Shown one piece after another: positions 36,400 to 49,823 of a stretch of 64,000 nt of DNA. The stretch covers positions 74,192,152-74,256,151 of the forward strand of contig NC_083597.1 of assembly GCF_020882245.1 (NCBI RefSeq), in the 5' to 3' direction. The position numbers and the translations under genes are program-made. How positions within the stretch are numbered: position 1 is the first letter of the stretch; each line of letters begins with the position of its first letter. The DNA is from Rhopalosiphum padi (lineage: Eukaryota > Arthropoda > Insecta > Hemiptera > Aphididae). Below the pieces are notes generated by a model. The model worked only from the letters and a program-made list of their open reading frames with translations. It was not told the origin of the DNA and did not search any database.

Positions 36400-37680
36400 T
36401 AGTTCCGTGATGAGCTCCGTCGTCTGATCTCTAAGAAAACACAGCAGTCACGGACCTTACAACATAATATATAGGTACAACTCCGTTTACGTGTCATTTG
36501 AACAGCTAGGAAGGGAGCGGGGGCAACAATTTTTTTCGTTTGTGGGGGGAGGGCGAGGGTAAACCGCCACGTTTTACTGTTTAATAAAAGCTACAGTTAT
36601 AGTTATGCACATACATGCACACATACCTTCACCACACACACACACGCGCGCACACACGACGTTGTCTGCCAGGCGGTATGTAGTGTTATTATGGTGTAGT
36701 AATGGGGAGCTAGCGGCAGCAATCAATAGCGTGCCCATGGCACACTATCGCGCCGTACACGCGGACCCTTACGAGTGTTTGCTTTAACTGCGTATACGCG
36801 ATGGCCTACAATACGAAACCACATGAAAAACAACGCGTATAACAATCTTTACACGGTTATCGGTGCGCGGTATTGAAACCGCACGAGTATACGGAGCGAT
36901 TTAAAATATATAGCACTTATAGGGAAATGATACAAAAAACCAACAAAAAAAATTATTATTATAATATATTTAAAACATACTGATTATATTTTTAATGGCA
37001 ACGATTATTGCCGACGTACTGCAACGATGATAGGGCAGTGCTATCACCCGGTTGCTGGGTGGCGGCGACGGCGGTGGTGACGACGACTACGACGGCGGCG
37101 ACGACGACGACGACCGGACAGTGGTTTGTCGAACGATTCGCACTGCACGTTTAATGGAAAAACTTTGATTTTATATTAGAAAAAAAAAACAAATAAAAAT
37201 GTAGGTTACGGAACTGACTTTAAAATAACAATAATGTACTAAAGTAGCAAAAATAAATTTAAAAAATAGTAATTACAACTACAGAACTGGGCTTGTTGCT
37301 ACTCGGTGAGCTTTATGACACTGGGCACGGAGAGACTTTTCGGGGAAACACCCCGCTGTCATTGGTCCGTACAGTTCGGTTGCGCGCGGTAAGGCCGCAT
37401 ATACGCATGATAATGTGGTGGCGCGCGCTGTGAAAACCGTGTAGATGGTTTTTCGCAGCGCGCGCTATTCCCGTGCATGGGCGGGGGCGGAATCGATTTT
37501 CCAGCAATGTTCCACCACTGCCACCGTTCCCGCTACCGTCATCACGTCTGGCGTCGCCGCTATTCTACCGAGTCGTCGACGGCGACGCGTACAGATAGCG
37601 CTACCGCCGACAGATGGACCGACCACCAAAAGGGAGATTATACCGAATGTGAAGCCGAGTGCCCACGTTTTCAAATTAAA
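36400..37680. promoter_or_regulatory. CpG-rich patch, candidate alternative promoter of RIM-BP
   Basis: Locally high GC and CpG content inside very AT-rich DNA, with a CA/CG microsatellite (36637-36658), a GAC/GGC trinucleotide run (37065-37118) and several overlapping short ORFs. It lies about 7 kb upstream of the first exon (29340-29438) assigned with confidence, a position suited to an untranslated first exon. A 69-codon minus frame at 37465-37674 starts with a signal-peptide-like stretch but ends without a domain. Direction and start site cannot be set from sequence alone. Confidence 0.35.
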
Positions 37681-40600
37681 AACGTGTTTAAATTTTAAAA
37701 TGTAGAAGAAAAACGTGTCATTCTTTTTTTTAAATAAACATAAATATACAATTAAAATTTCTGTAGTAAGATCGACTTAAAAATATAATCTTGTATTACA
37801 TTTTCAAAGCTTTTTTTACCAAGAAACTACTTTCTAAGTATCTAGATTCTAATTTTTTTTTTTAAAACACATGATTTTATCAGTTACATTATTTATGCTC
37901 AATGTTAAATTTTTAAAACATATTTAATTTAATAACTTAAATTGTTATTATTTTTATTAATAATTCAATTATTACGTTTTAATTAATGACATAACATACT
38001 ACATTATAGTAATACAAATAAAAGTAAAAATAATTAAAATACTTGTTACAGATATTTAAATAAATTATACAGGTTAAATACTTCAATGTATGTAACATGG
38101 GATACTAAATATGTGGTTAGAGCAGATTAAATTAAAATTGGGTATGATGTGGTGTAATTATTAAATTATCAAACGCTAAAAACGAAAGGTCGAATATTTT
38201 TTTTTCATATAAAGAATTACTAGATAGTCTATATAGAACGTATTATTTGTTATGCAAAATCTATCAAATTATCTTTTAAAACTGAATTATATTCCTTTCA
38301 AAATATTAATACAATTTGATAAGAGTGAATAAATAGATTATATATTTTAGTAGACGATGTTTTAATACACAGAATATGTATCGCAATAATCTGACACATC
38401 CAAATGTAATTTTAATGTAAAATTCTCATATCTCCATAATACACCGTGTATTGTACAAATATATTACTGCCGATTTTTTAATACAAATTTGAGAAAAGTA
38501 AACTTCTACACAAACTTTTTTTGGAACATAACAAATTGCTTGATAAATAACAAACTTAACTTTAACTTCGATAAATTTAAAATTAAGCATGCATACAACA
38601 AGAGAGTATTTAAGGGGGCATTCGCTATATTTTTTTCTATATGATACATTAATTAATAATTTATTTAAAAAAATTTCCGTTTGATAAATATCGTAAATTG
38701 TAATGATATCATACTAAACATAATAAGAATTGTATGCCTATTTAACATAATCAACTGAAAATTATTTTTAGTTTGTATAGAAGAAAAATTAATTTCCCCC
38801 CCCCCACATGGTCACAACAATTCAAATACGCCCTCGGCATCCAATATATCATACTTATTAAGTATGTATAAATAATATCCAGTATAGAATAAACCTATTA
38901 TAATATTAAAAAGAAAAAAATTTAAAAATCGGAATATGCTGTTTAGTATGTTTCGACTGTTTCGAGTATATACTTTTTCAGCTGTAAGTTAGTCGCTGAA
39001 AAGGAGCTGTGTATATTGAATCCAATAATAAATTATTGAATTTATGTAAAAAAAGGAAATTGTATGTCAGCAGCATCAATAATTCTAAAGATGTTTTTTT
39101 ATTTTCTTAAGAGGGCGCTGTACCACCATGTATTGTTCACGTCTTACAAACGTGCATGTGCAATTTTACGTTCTCAATAATCAATTTTAATGTTGTTTTT
39201 TTAAATTAAAATGAAATAACCAAATTATAAAAATTAAAAGTTAAAATTATAAAGAAATTTATGAGCATTTTAAAACTGTACATTGTTTGTACATTTTAAA
39301 ATGATCATGACTTATTGTAACAAAATTAAAATATCAATAAATTCCTTCGAAATGTCCTACTGTCTTAGATAATAACTACGTAATTTTACTCTAATTTTAA
39401 AAATAATAAAATAAAATGGATTCTTTCAAATTCAATACATACATTATAGTGACTTACTCGTCAATGCCGATATACATTCAAAACCTAGTATACAGCAAAA
39501 CGATTATCTAATTTCTTCTTTTTTAATTTTTAAATATAATCAAAAACCATTTACATAAATTTTTAAATTTCTCATACTATAATAGATCCTTAAGGAGTGT
39601 TATTATTAATTATTATTAGATCTAGTATTTATGATACTTGGACCATTTTCACAAATAATAAATGTTAATAGATTCGTAAAATTTTTAAATTACCATATTC
39701 TATACATATCTTCTAAACCCGTTATCAAAAACCAATTATCAAGTTAAATGATTTAATTTTAAATTTTGATTTTGACACGTAAAGTTTCCCAATAATTTTT
39801 TAAATAAAAACGTACAAACTACGGAAAAACGGAAAAGTTAACTCAAAATCATTTTTTTAACACAAAAAATGAATTACTTTATATACTGGGATTTTTTTAC
39901 AAAATATGTATAATAGGAATTTTTAGACTTGATGTTCAAAATATTCAAATTTATTAAAATAAATAGTAGCTTATAATAACGGGTTTTCTCCTGGCAAAAC
40001 TTGTAACATTTAACTATTATTTTTAAATTATCAAATTATCATTTTATTTACATAATGAAATTTTCAAAATATTAGATTAATTTTAGACTATTTTAGGCAT
40101 TTAAAATTTTCAAATATATTGTTTTATTTAATGTCCCGATAATAATGTTAAGATCTGATCAAAATATTTAAAAATGTAATTCATTCAAGATTCCACAAAA
40201 ATTGTTCTTACAGAAACATAAAAATATATAATCTTAATTTATTCATAAATGATAAATGATTAAAATTCAAAATGTGCAGTTTATTTTATAATTAAAAACG
40301 TGTAAAATGTTTGATTGTAATAGATAAGGCTTGATAATGTAATAAGAGATGTCTCATAAGATGTTCTAACAATTCCAGATAGGTACATAAAAATCTCAAA
40401 AATACATAAACATAATAATATAATATATTACGATATACAAGTCCGGAAATAATATTAATTTGTCCAAAAACCTAAAATTTAGCTCGAATCCTTAAAACAA
40501 AATCATTAATCAATAATTAGTTGTCGTATAGCCCCCGTTATTTTCTGTTTTAATTAGCTATGATGATATCTGCAAAAGTAAAGCAGTCAGCTGAGAAACA

Positions 40601-41920
40601 AGTAATTTATGTATAATAAATAGTTTTAAGACTATAATTATACGTATATTATAGTATATTTTTGATAATACAAAAACATACAAGAAGTTAGATATTTTAA
40701 AACTTGAATCATTAAAATTGCATAATGATAATTATGGACCTACAATTCAAGAAGAAAATTCTTTTGACTGGCCAGATGTTGATATCGTAGTCAAGATATC
40801 TCGTATCGTAATTCCATCGGCTAACACCACGAGTTAAGATATCTTAAATCAGGACTAACTACTAACTAGCTTTTAATTTTTCTAAGGAAAAATAACACCA
40901 TTGCAGTGTCTGCAGTCTGCAGTTGATCTCGAGTCTCAACGCGTCATTCTGAGAAAACGCAAGCGCCCCGCACAACAATTATTCTACTATGGAAAGAGTG
41001 GGCATCCACGCGGGTCGATAATATTCCGCCCGTGGCAATTGCGCGCACACTACAACAATGATCACCCGCAAATCGCAATATATTATAGTCAATTTACATT
41101 CTTTAACAATTATTATTTTAAATACTCATGCACAAACACGCGATACTATTTCCCCCGCAGTATAATTTCATAATGATGGCTATAGACGTACGAGTATTTA
41201 TGGGACTTAATCCAACCCCGTAGTAGGAACACATATAGTACATATATTCATATAAACAATAATTATATAATAATAGACTCCCGGAAATGTAGACAGTCCA
41301 GTCTCCATATAAGCTATAACAATCTTATAAATAAACAAAATTTTTATGTCACAATATTTGTTATCAGATGAATTTTCATGACTAACAATTCTCATTAATA
41401 AAATATTTAGGTAACTATAAGATCATTTTAAATATGTAAATGTAATAGGTACTAATACACCATATTTGGTACGACGATTATAGTTATTATTTTATTAATC
41501 AGATCGTTTTCAACAATAGTTGTTTCTTTTTTATTTTTTAAGTTAAAATTTAATTTGTATCATTTTAATATATCAATGGAATTTAGGGAATTAAATACTG
41601 GCCGTTTTTAAAGATCTCAACATAGGATTTTTACTAAATATGATGAATGCGTGTCGTGTAAATGTGTATGTAAAAAACTAGTAAGTGATCATTAGACAGT
41701 GTGCGTGACTGTAGTGTAAAGAATGTACACGTGCACACATATGTCAACAACGTGTCGTCGAAAGAGCTATACACGAATATTTTTTTTTTTTTCTATGTCT
41801 AAAAGTATCAATTTTTTACCAACTACAATGCTAGCTCGGATATATCCATAAAATTACCGAAACTGAATTTTGTCATAAAGTTTACTAGATAACCAGTTTC
41901 TTGCAATTTTAAATTAATTT

Positions 41921-43305
41921 CAGATTTTGAGCGAAGCGAATAACGGGTAAATTTATTGATTTTACAATACTGTTTTTTTACTTTATATCTATTACCATCC
42001 TTAGAACTAGTAAAATGCATCAAACTTCAACCTAGAGGGTAATTTTTAGTAGCGAATTGGATCTAGTTAGTCTTAGTAGTTAGTACTTAGCTTCAGAGTG
42101 AAAGCAATCATTGTATTTTCCCTCTTTTTTGGGGGGGCGGGCGGGGAAGTGTATGGTTTTTCAGTGATTTGTTTTTTTGAGTTTACAAACACCTTTTGAT
42201 CCACTAAAATGGTATGGTACCGGATAGCAAATTGGATTTAGTTTATACTATTGAGACTTTGGAAGTAAAAAATAAAAATGTTCACTACTTTGCAAAATAT
42301 TCGAGATAAATAAAAATAAAAAAGGTGGGCAAGTGGGTATCGCTCTGCTGTATATTGAGATGGGGGGTAGGTGACACTATAATGGATATGTTTAATTTGA
42401 ATACAATGACAGGTATCATTGTATACGAAAAACTATTTTGAACGGAGATGATTTGTCAGTCTAGGATAATTAGTTGGATATATTATATTATTACCTATGT
42501 TTAAATTGTAATATATCGTAATTTTACGCGATTTCGTAAAAATTAAATTTCATACGCTCATAAAATTATTTCTATGTAGACGCTAGAAATTTTTTTTACA
42601 GTTACTTGTAGGAAAACTTATGAAGAACCTTGTATTTGGTTTTTCAACTATATAGGTATAAATCACAAAAATTTTATGAATTTTCAACTTCAAAATTTCT
42701 TGTAAATTTCACGATTTTAACATATTTCATAAACATTTGACTTTAAATACTTATCAACAAAAATTGTGGCAAACGATTTTTTATTTTTTTTTTTTATTAC
42801 GATAAGTATAACTTATAATAAACCATGTATTAAATTTTAAAGATTTTTTGGGGAGCCAAATTTTTTTATAGGCATTTCAAAAAAAAAAAACTTAGAAAAA
42901 CCGAAAACTTTAATTGTCTATAAATAACTTAAAAAAAGTCAAGATATTTCGAAAATTTAATCGTAAATAGATAACGTTAATATAAACATTTGGTGAAAAT
43001 TTCAAGTATTTACAATGATTCGTTTTTGAGTTACGACAAAATAAAAAAATCAATTTAGTCGAAAACTGATTATGCGTAAAAATGCTCGTTTTACCGTCAC
43101 TTTTTTTAGAGTTTTCCCTAAGGCTTTTGAAAATCACTGGAAATTTTTTACTTTTGAAAGTACCAACTAGATGAATTTTCCTTTTCAAATAGGGGCTAAA
43201 GCCAAAAATCAAAGCATTATTTCTACTCCAAATCGTGTGACAGATACAAAAAAAAACATACATCATTGTAAAATCAATACATTCCTCACTTCGTTCAGAA
43301 TCTAA
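41921..43305. mobile_element. non-autonomous element with about 45-bp inverted ends
   Basis: The left end AGATTTTGAGCGAAGCGAAT followed by ATTGATTTTACAAT is mirrored on the right by the complement of ATTGTAAAATCAAT...TCGTTCAGAATCT (43266-43303). The 1.4-kb interior has no transposase frame. The right-end block (CATTGTAAAATCAAT plus a CTCAGAATCTAA motif) recurs near 21816-21856, 31662-31700 and 32104-32148, so this is one of several family members in the window. I cannot define a target-site duplication. Confidence 0.6.
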
Positions 43306-44032
43306 TACATATATATATAGGCAAAACGGAAATTCCTATAAAAACCAAATTATTTGTTTTTATTGTAATTCATAGCCGAATAGTGAATAAACTTTAATAT
43401 TGTTCTAAAATATTAGATACTATTATCACTTATTAGACATGACTTAACTTTAAAAATATCTTGGTTCTTTTATGCGGTTTTAGACATTTAAAATGTTCAA
43501 CTTTTTATAGTTTTAATTCAATTTATATTATATGATAACTTTTTTGCATGAGAATAAAATACTTAATAATTTAATTCAAGATTCCTTATAAGTTATTTTA
43601 CTTTTAGATGCAATGTTTTTATAATAAATTAAATCGACCTACCGTATTAATTAAAGTAAAATAAATTACTTAAATAACAAAAAAAAAGTCAATAGTAAAT
43701 ACATAAATATATCATACAGTATACTTAGTTATAAAAGGTAACAGAACATCTTTGCTCAGCAACGTTTTTCATATGTAATGATTTATCATTGAATTCAAAT
43801 TTAACGCATACATATCATATATTACGTACTTCTTAATTATACTACAACTTTTTATTTTTGACCCTCTCAAAGTACCAACACTTTCCTACTAAAAAAGATA
43901 TTGAAATTAAAAATTAAAGCATTTTTACTAATCCAAAAAGTGGTTACAAGCACATAAAAGCTACCATTGATACCACACTATTATTTGTTATTGTATTTAA
44001 ACTAATAATTTATTTTTATCAAAAAAGTTTAC

Positions 44033-44749
44033 CTCTTCGTCAACAAATATACTTTCCTCTTCTGAATATCCATCGGTCTGCTTAACGGAATTATCGATCC
44101 ACGAATTCACTTTATCTGCTACATCTTTTGGACACCTAGACTCGGAAAAATCTTCTTCATTCACATCATTAACAACTGCTTTCAATGGCTCAATTGCTAT
44201 ATCTTTGCCCGCTATATTTTCATTTTCATCTTCTACATCATTATCCTCCACTTCCTCATCCTCCTCGTCATCAGCATCGTCCTCTTCAGTTTTATCTTCT
44301 TCGGTATTGATAGTTGTAGTAGCAGTTTCGTTTGCTCTTTTTTGATTGTCTATCAACATGGAATTAGCAACAAGCGTGAATCGCAATCCCGAGCTGACAT
44401 TGAACAGACGTGGTTTCTTTTTCTTCACCTTACACTTCTCAAACACATTCCGAAATCCTTGGAACTTCTTTTCAATATCCTCAACTGTGTCTTCTTCCAG
44501 TACACGACCATCGCCTATTTTGGCACCAACTTCGTCTGCATGCATAGAAGGAACGTACGATTCTTGTATATTAGTTCTATGACGTTGTTTACGACGTCGG
44601 TCATTCGATCGGTAGAAAACGCGAAACAACGATTTTTGCTCACGATCACGGACATTGCCTGATCGTACATCGTACACACAATTCGGTTTTGGGGGACTAA
44701 TGCCAAGTAATTTTGTCACATAATACTTACAAGTGGCCGCCGTATCCAT
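44033..44749 (-). CDS. acidic 5' coding exon, possibly RIM-BP first exon
   Basis: 239 codons from ATG 44749 to a good donor GAAGAG|GTAAAC, after which the frame runs on only 11 codons. I recognise no domain. Residues 1-60 are basic near 50-60 (RRRKQRHR). Residues about 75-130 may fold (a helical DTVEDIEKKFQGFRNVFEKC, then KKKKPRLFNVSSGLRFTLVA). Residues about 145-185 are a long Glu/Asp run (EEDDADDEEDEEVEDNDVED). The donor is in phase 0 and the first RIM-BP exon found (29340) accepts phase 0, so a join is possible, giving 1622 aa in total. A one-in-three chance match cannot be excluded. The alternative is an unrelated nuclear-type gene whose downstream exons I failed to see. Confidence 0.6.
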
Positions 44750-46834
44750 TGCAGGTATACACTATTATACAGACACATTGTCAATTACTAAATGTCTTAT
44801 ATTATGAACACAACTAATAATATATAAAACAACTCCTATTGTAGTTAACACCAAAGCATAATTCACACGCAAATACACACACAACAACATACAACACACA
44901 TACTAAATTTAAATGTGTGGTGTGTGCGGTGGATAAGGAGGATATGACATTCGTACGAACATTTGTACAAACAAATGTGCGACGAGGGGACCTAAATAAT
45001 CGTACAATTATACCAGTTTTTAATGTATATACTTCGAAGGTTAAAAAGATATTTCAGAGACCCAGCTTATCGCTTTCAGACCAATATAATCAAAATAAAT
45101 TTTATTATATCAAAACTTTTTAGAAATAGATAGGCAATTATTAAACACGATAATAATAAGAAAATACATTTAACTGAAATTGTTTGATATTATTTTGAAT
45201 TTATAGTTTAATATGGTAACTATGAAATACCATCAATTTATGATAATTGATAAATGATAATATTCTAATACTAGTAATACTACATACTAATAAATAATTT
45301 TTTTTTAATTTTTTGACATAGGTAGATTAATATGTAAGTTTTAAAATATTTTAATATAATATTTTATGTTTATGAATCATAAGTTATAAATTATTGTTAG
45401 TTACCTAACTTATTTTATCTTATTTTAATGTAAATATTAGATGTATTTTATCTTCTAAGTAGATTATATGTAAATGCAATTTTAATTAACAAATATGTAT
45501 GATCTAGACTCTGTAAATAAGATCATACACAGCAGCCGTCTTGACGTGTGCAGAGGCCTCATTACACATGGTGAGAGTTAACGACAATAATTGCTCAATA
45601 TGTATATATATATACTTATATTATAAGCTGTAACAACTGTCCATTGAAGTAAGTATTAATGATTCACATATTAAGTTTCACTTAACAAAAATCCCTAGTT
45701 AACAATTACAAAACTGAATTATATAATACTTAGAAAATCAAGATTGTGTTCATTTATTTAAATCTTTATTGGTGAAATAATGATGACATTATAAAGATAA
45801 ATAATTGAAATATATTTTTATCAAAAACAAAAACTCAAAAACTAAAAAAAAAAAATTTTTAAATTTCAATAATAAAAATAGTGAATTTTTTGTAATCTAT
45901 GGTTAATTAATCTGTAATATTTACATGAGTAGCTTAATAATATAAAAAATTTAGAATGCCTTGATTATGGTAATACATAAAAAATTATAATAATTTGTAA
46001 TGTCATAATTTAAAAATATATAATCTTAAGTATCAAAAGACAAAAATAATATATATAATATATATGTACTAATATGATAGTATTTCTGGATATACTTCAA
46101 ATTATTGATGTTTAACAAATGTAAATAAATATATTATAATTAATGTATTTTATTCTAATTTATTCTAATTAATTAATTAATAAACAATTAAAACCAAATT
46201 CCTACAAGTTATTTAAAAATTCAAATTTTTTATTTATCAATAAAACACAAAATATTTTAATATAGTATAAAAAAATTTATTTCGGTAAAAAAAAAACAAA
46301 AAAAATATAGATTTTTAGTTATATAAAAAAAATAGTATAACATGGACGGATTTAGTTACCTTAATATTAATTATAATATAATACAGTTCCACTAAGAAAT
46401 AATTTATCAATAAACTAATAAATCAAAGTTATATAATAAAAGACAAAACATATGTGATTAAATATGAAAATTAAATGTTTGGTGTTTTAAATTAACCTTT
46501 GAACATAAATGATACTTAATATTAATGAAAGGTTTATTATAAACCTATTTGGTAATAGTGCTATAATAATTATAAATTATTAAATACTTATTTGAAATCA
46601 TAATACTGTAGTTCTTCTAGCTAACAAAATTAAATAAAAATTATAGTTAATGTATACCAAAACTTCACAATATGGTTGAATACAAACATATTATAAAAAT
46701 AATATATATCATTATCAACAACATTTTAAATTATTCGTAAATAATAAAACCAAAAACCTAAATAAATGTTTGATTTTTCAGTACATATAATAATCATGAT
46801 TCTTATACATTAAATGTATGTTATGCAAATATAA
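44750..46834. other. intergenic region between Ly6 gene and acidic exon
   Basis: AT-rich with many TAATA and poly-A/T runs. The first 200 bases left of 44950 should include the promoter and 5' UTR of the minus-strand exon at 44749; no clear TATA box was chosen. The right edge should contain the 3' UTR of the Ly6 gene. Open frames are short and domain-free. Confidence 0.45.
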
Positions 46835-49823
46835 TTACTGGTCAATATTACGAACAAAAAAAAATATACTTATCAGCACAATAAGCAAATTGGAAGATGT
46901 AGATATATTAGCTGAATTACACCAATGGTCAAAATAGCAAAAGCACCAAGTAGTTGAATCATAATAATCTCTGTAAATATTTAAAATAATTAAAATGTAA
47001 TAATCCATGTTTATTTTAAGTACATACCGTTTAATATCCAACTCAGGAATTGAATTATTCACATAGTGGCCTAGTTTAACATCGAGGGAACTTTTTCTAC
47101 AACCCTCATACTTATCAGCAGGAATATCTGTTCGAAAACCTTTTAATGAACTCAAACAATCACGAGTAATACGTTCTTCAGCTTAAAAAATAAAAATAAA
47201 AATAAATATAATAATAATATTAATTGTATACTCTCTCAGACCCATATACAACAAAGATAAAACAATTTCACTTTTTTTTTTTTTTTTGAATTATCTAAAA
47301 GAAAAATTTTCTATTATAAAAGTTATATTGAAGGTTTAATATACCAATTGTATAATTTAAAATATAATTTGACTTTAAATTCAACATTTAGAAAAATAAA
47401 ATTCATCCAATTGTATTGATAATGGGTGACTCCTTCATCAGCCCCTTTTAAATATACTCTTAAACCTTAGTATATAAGCTTATCTATTATGCATTTTTTG
47501 TTTTAAATTGAAAATAAATATAAATATATATTCAACTCTACAAATGATAAAAGGAATTGTAAATTTTAATGGATATAGTGTAATATTTAGACAAATTTAG
47601 TATTTAGTAAATTAATATAATATTTAATATTAATTTAGTAATTTTAGTGAACATTCTTTATAAACTTCTCTATCTTTAAAATTTTGATTAATTTAAATTA
47701 TTTTCAGAATATCATCTTAAATGTAAAAATAAACAACAGAATTGCAATTTTCATATGAATCAGGATGTAACATCATTTATAAGCGTATCGTGGCGTTTTT
47801 CATACTCGACAATTACTAACTAAAAAAACCATTATGTGACACATCAATTTATATGAAAACTCTACTAGATAAATAGTGGTAAAATTTATCTGTTGTTAAT
47901 TAACTTGCATGATTAATGAAAACATTATTTATATGGCAAAATAATCATTATCCAATTCACTTTATTTAGAAAATCAATTTTTATTTACATTAGTTATTTG
48001 ATGTGACCACCATTAATTTTGATGCAAAAACTGTATCATATCTTGATTCATGAGAATTTTGCAAAAAATACCATTTGAGAGTTTATTTTTAATTTATAAT
48101 ATTTTAAAAATAATTTTAATAAGACCAAATTTTTAAGATAGAAAAGAAATTTCAAAAAACTGTTCATTGGGCCACTGCAGTTAATATGCTTAAGAGCTCA
48201 TTCATTTAAAAAACACCTTATCTAAGATAAAAATGATTTTTTTGTCAAATGGATTTGATACTGGTTGTTTTTGTCTTTTTCTAACACACGTAGAACATAG
48301 CAATGTAAACATGTTTTTTGCCAAACATCCCAATTAATCTATAAAGTGAAGCAATAAGAAATCTAAAAACAGATTTGAATTTGTTGCTAAATCAGCTTGA
48401 AATTGACTTTCTCACTTTTTTTTTTTTATTATTATTAGAACTTCTTCAAAAATTACAATATGACAATTTATTAATTTCTATTTTATTTAATGTAAATTTT
48501 TAGTAATTTAAGGTTATACAATATTATTAATATGGAAAAATTGATTAAGTCAAATCAGTTTTCAGATTTATTATCATTTCACTGAATAAATAAGTACATT
48601 TAGCAAAGAAAACATCTAAATTTCTTTTACGCATGTATTAGATAAAAACAAAGTCAGTATTGAATCCTCTGAATCAAAATTAAAAAATAACAAAATCACA
48701 TTCCAGTATTTCACCCAATTTTAATGTAGGTAATAATCCCAACAATAGTCACAATAAAACTAAAGTAAAATTTCTAAATATTATGTAACTAAATTTGTAT
48801 TAATAGTATAAAACAATTACTAAAAATTAAGTAATGTTAACTTAATAATATTTCTGATACTATTTCTGACTAATTTATTAAACAATTTTATCAAAAATAT
48901 TATTAAGTTAACATTACTTAATTTTTAGTAATTGTTTTATACTATTAATACAAATTTAGTAACATAATATTTAGACATTTTACTTTAGTTTTATTGTGAC
49001 TATTTTTAGGATTATTACCTATGTTAAAATTAGATGAAATACTGGAATGTGATTTTGTTATTTTTTAATTTTGAAATTGTTTAATAAATTAGTATACTAA
49101 ACTTTGAACAGTATAATTTACAGTACATCATATATTTGACTAATGGCAATGTTTATTTAGAAGTAGAATATTAAGTAAAATAATCAATTAACATACTTAA
49201 ATCATAAGTTTAAACCTCAGAAATATTATATTCTATAATTTTTGTAATAGAGATTTTACTCTAAATTAATTACTCAAAGGACAGAAAATGTCTTGAAAAT
49301 CTTCTTAACTTACTTTTACCAAAATAATTTACCTTTAAAAATAAAGTATTTGCTAACAAAAATTAAATTGATGTTTTTACTTAATTGTGTATAATATTGA
49401 AATATATAAAATAAAAGTCAACAATTTTAATCAAATATTAATTAACTAATAAAATGTTATTTCAAACATAAACAATAAATAATTACCTCCAACTTTCTCA
49501 ATGACTTTTACACATATATCATCTTCTTCAGGACAAGACACTGTTTTATGCCATAACCACTTAAATGGTGTGCCACAACCAGGATGTGTTGAAACACATT
49601 GGTAGCATAATAAATATGATTGAGCTATAAAATAATGATAAACAAATTTAGTTTTCTGTTTCAAAGATTACCATACAATAATACAATAAATTAGCCAAAA
49701 CATGTTATAAAATATAGTAAAACAGAAAAATACCATAGGGCCACTCCCTGCAGTGTAGTACTCACCATGTACAAATATTGTTGAAAATATAACTAATGAA
49801 AGAAAAGCTTTTGATCTTGTCAT
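46835..49823 (-). CDS. Ly6/uPAR three-finger protein, probably GPI-anchored
   Basis: Four exons: 49766-49823, 49487-49624, 47028-47181, 46835-46970. Phases 1, 1 and 2 agree, giving 161 aa plus stop. Residues 1-19 form a signal peptide (MTRSKAFLSLVIFSTIFVH). The mature part starts QSYLLCYQCVSTHPGCG and has ten cysteines, ending in WCFCYFDHWCNSA, the CxC...CN signature of Ly6 proteins. The C-terminus is a hydrophobic SSNLLIVLISIFFF tail expected of a GPI-attachment signal, with only a short polar end. Insect Ly6 proteins of this length act in septate-junction assembly, channel or receptor modulation and other extracellular roles; which one cannot be told here. The start is the first ATG giving a signal peptide, before a GTGAGTAC donor. 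Confidence 0.88.
48674..49074. repeat. 401-bp near-perfect palindrome (hairpin) in Ly6 intron
   Basis: The left arm 48674-48859 and right arm 48889-49074 are reverse complements over 186 bp with about nine mismatches and no gap, separated by a 29-bp loop. The stems run from TCAAAATTAAAAAATAACAA inward to CTTAATAATATTTCTGATA. It lies wholly in the intron between 47182 and 49486. There is no ORF, and I could not define target-site duplications, so it may be a foldback element or a local inverted duplication. Intronic transcription would yield a long hairpin RNA. Confidence 0.9.

Larger units (their letters stand above)
29439..44032. other. large intron or upstream region of RIM-BP
   Basis: No minus-strand exon with domain support was found in this 14.6 kb. 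It contains the GAGCGGAG repeat copies, the RTE-like fragment (33918-34190), the CRE/TATA cluster (31885), a CpG-rich patch (36400-37680), further repeat blocks near 34478-34600 and 39410-40000, and an open plus frame at 40901-41173 with no recognised domain. If 44033-44749 belongs to RIM-BP, this is its first coding intron. Confidence 0.5.

Noticed and set aside
37465..37674. Minus-strand 69-codon frame with a signal-peptide-like start (MKTWALGFTFGIISLLVVG)
   Set aside because: It lies in CpG-rich DNA where several frames are open at once. The rest is Arg/Val-rich without a domain and no splice donor continues it.
40901..41173. Plus-strand 90-codon frame with basic RKRKRPAQQ segment
   Set aside because: No recognisable family and no splicing or neighbouring exons. 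The locally higher GC alone can keep it open.
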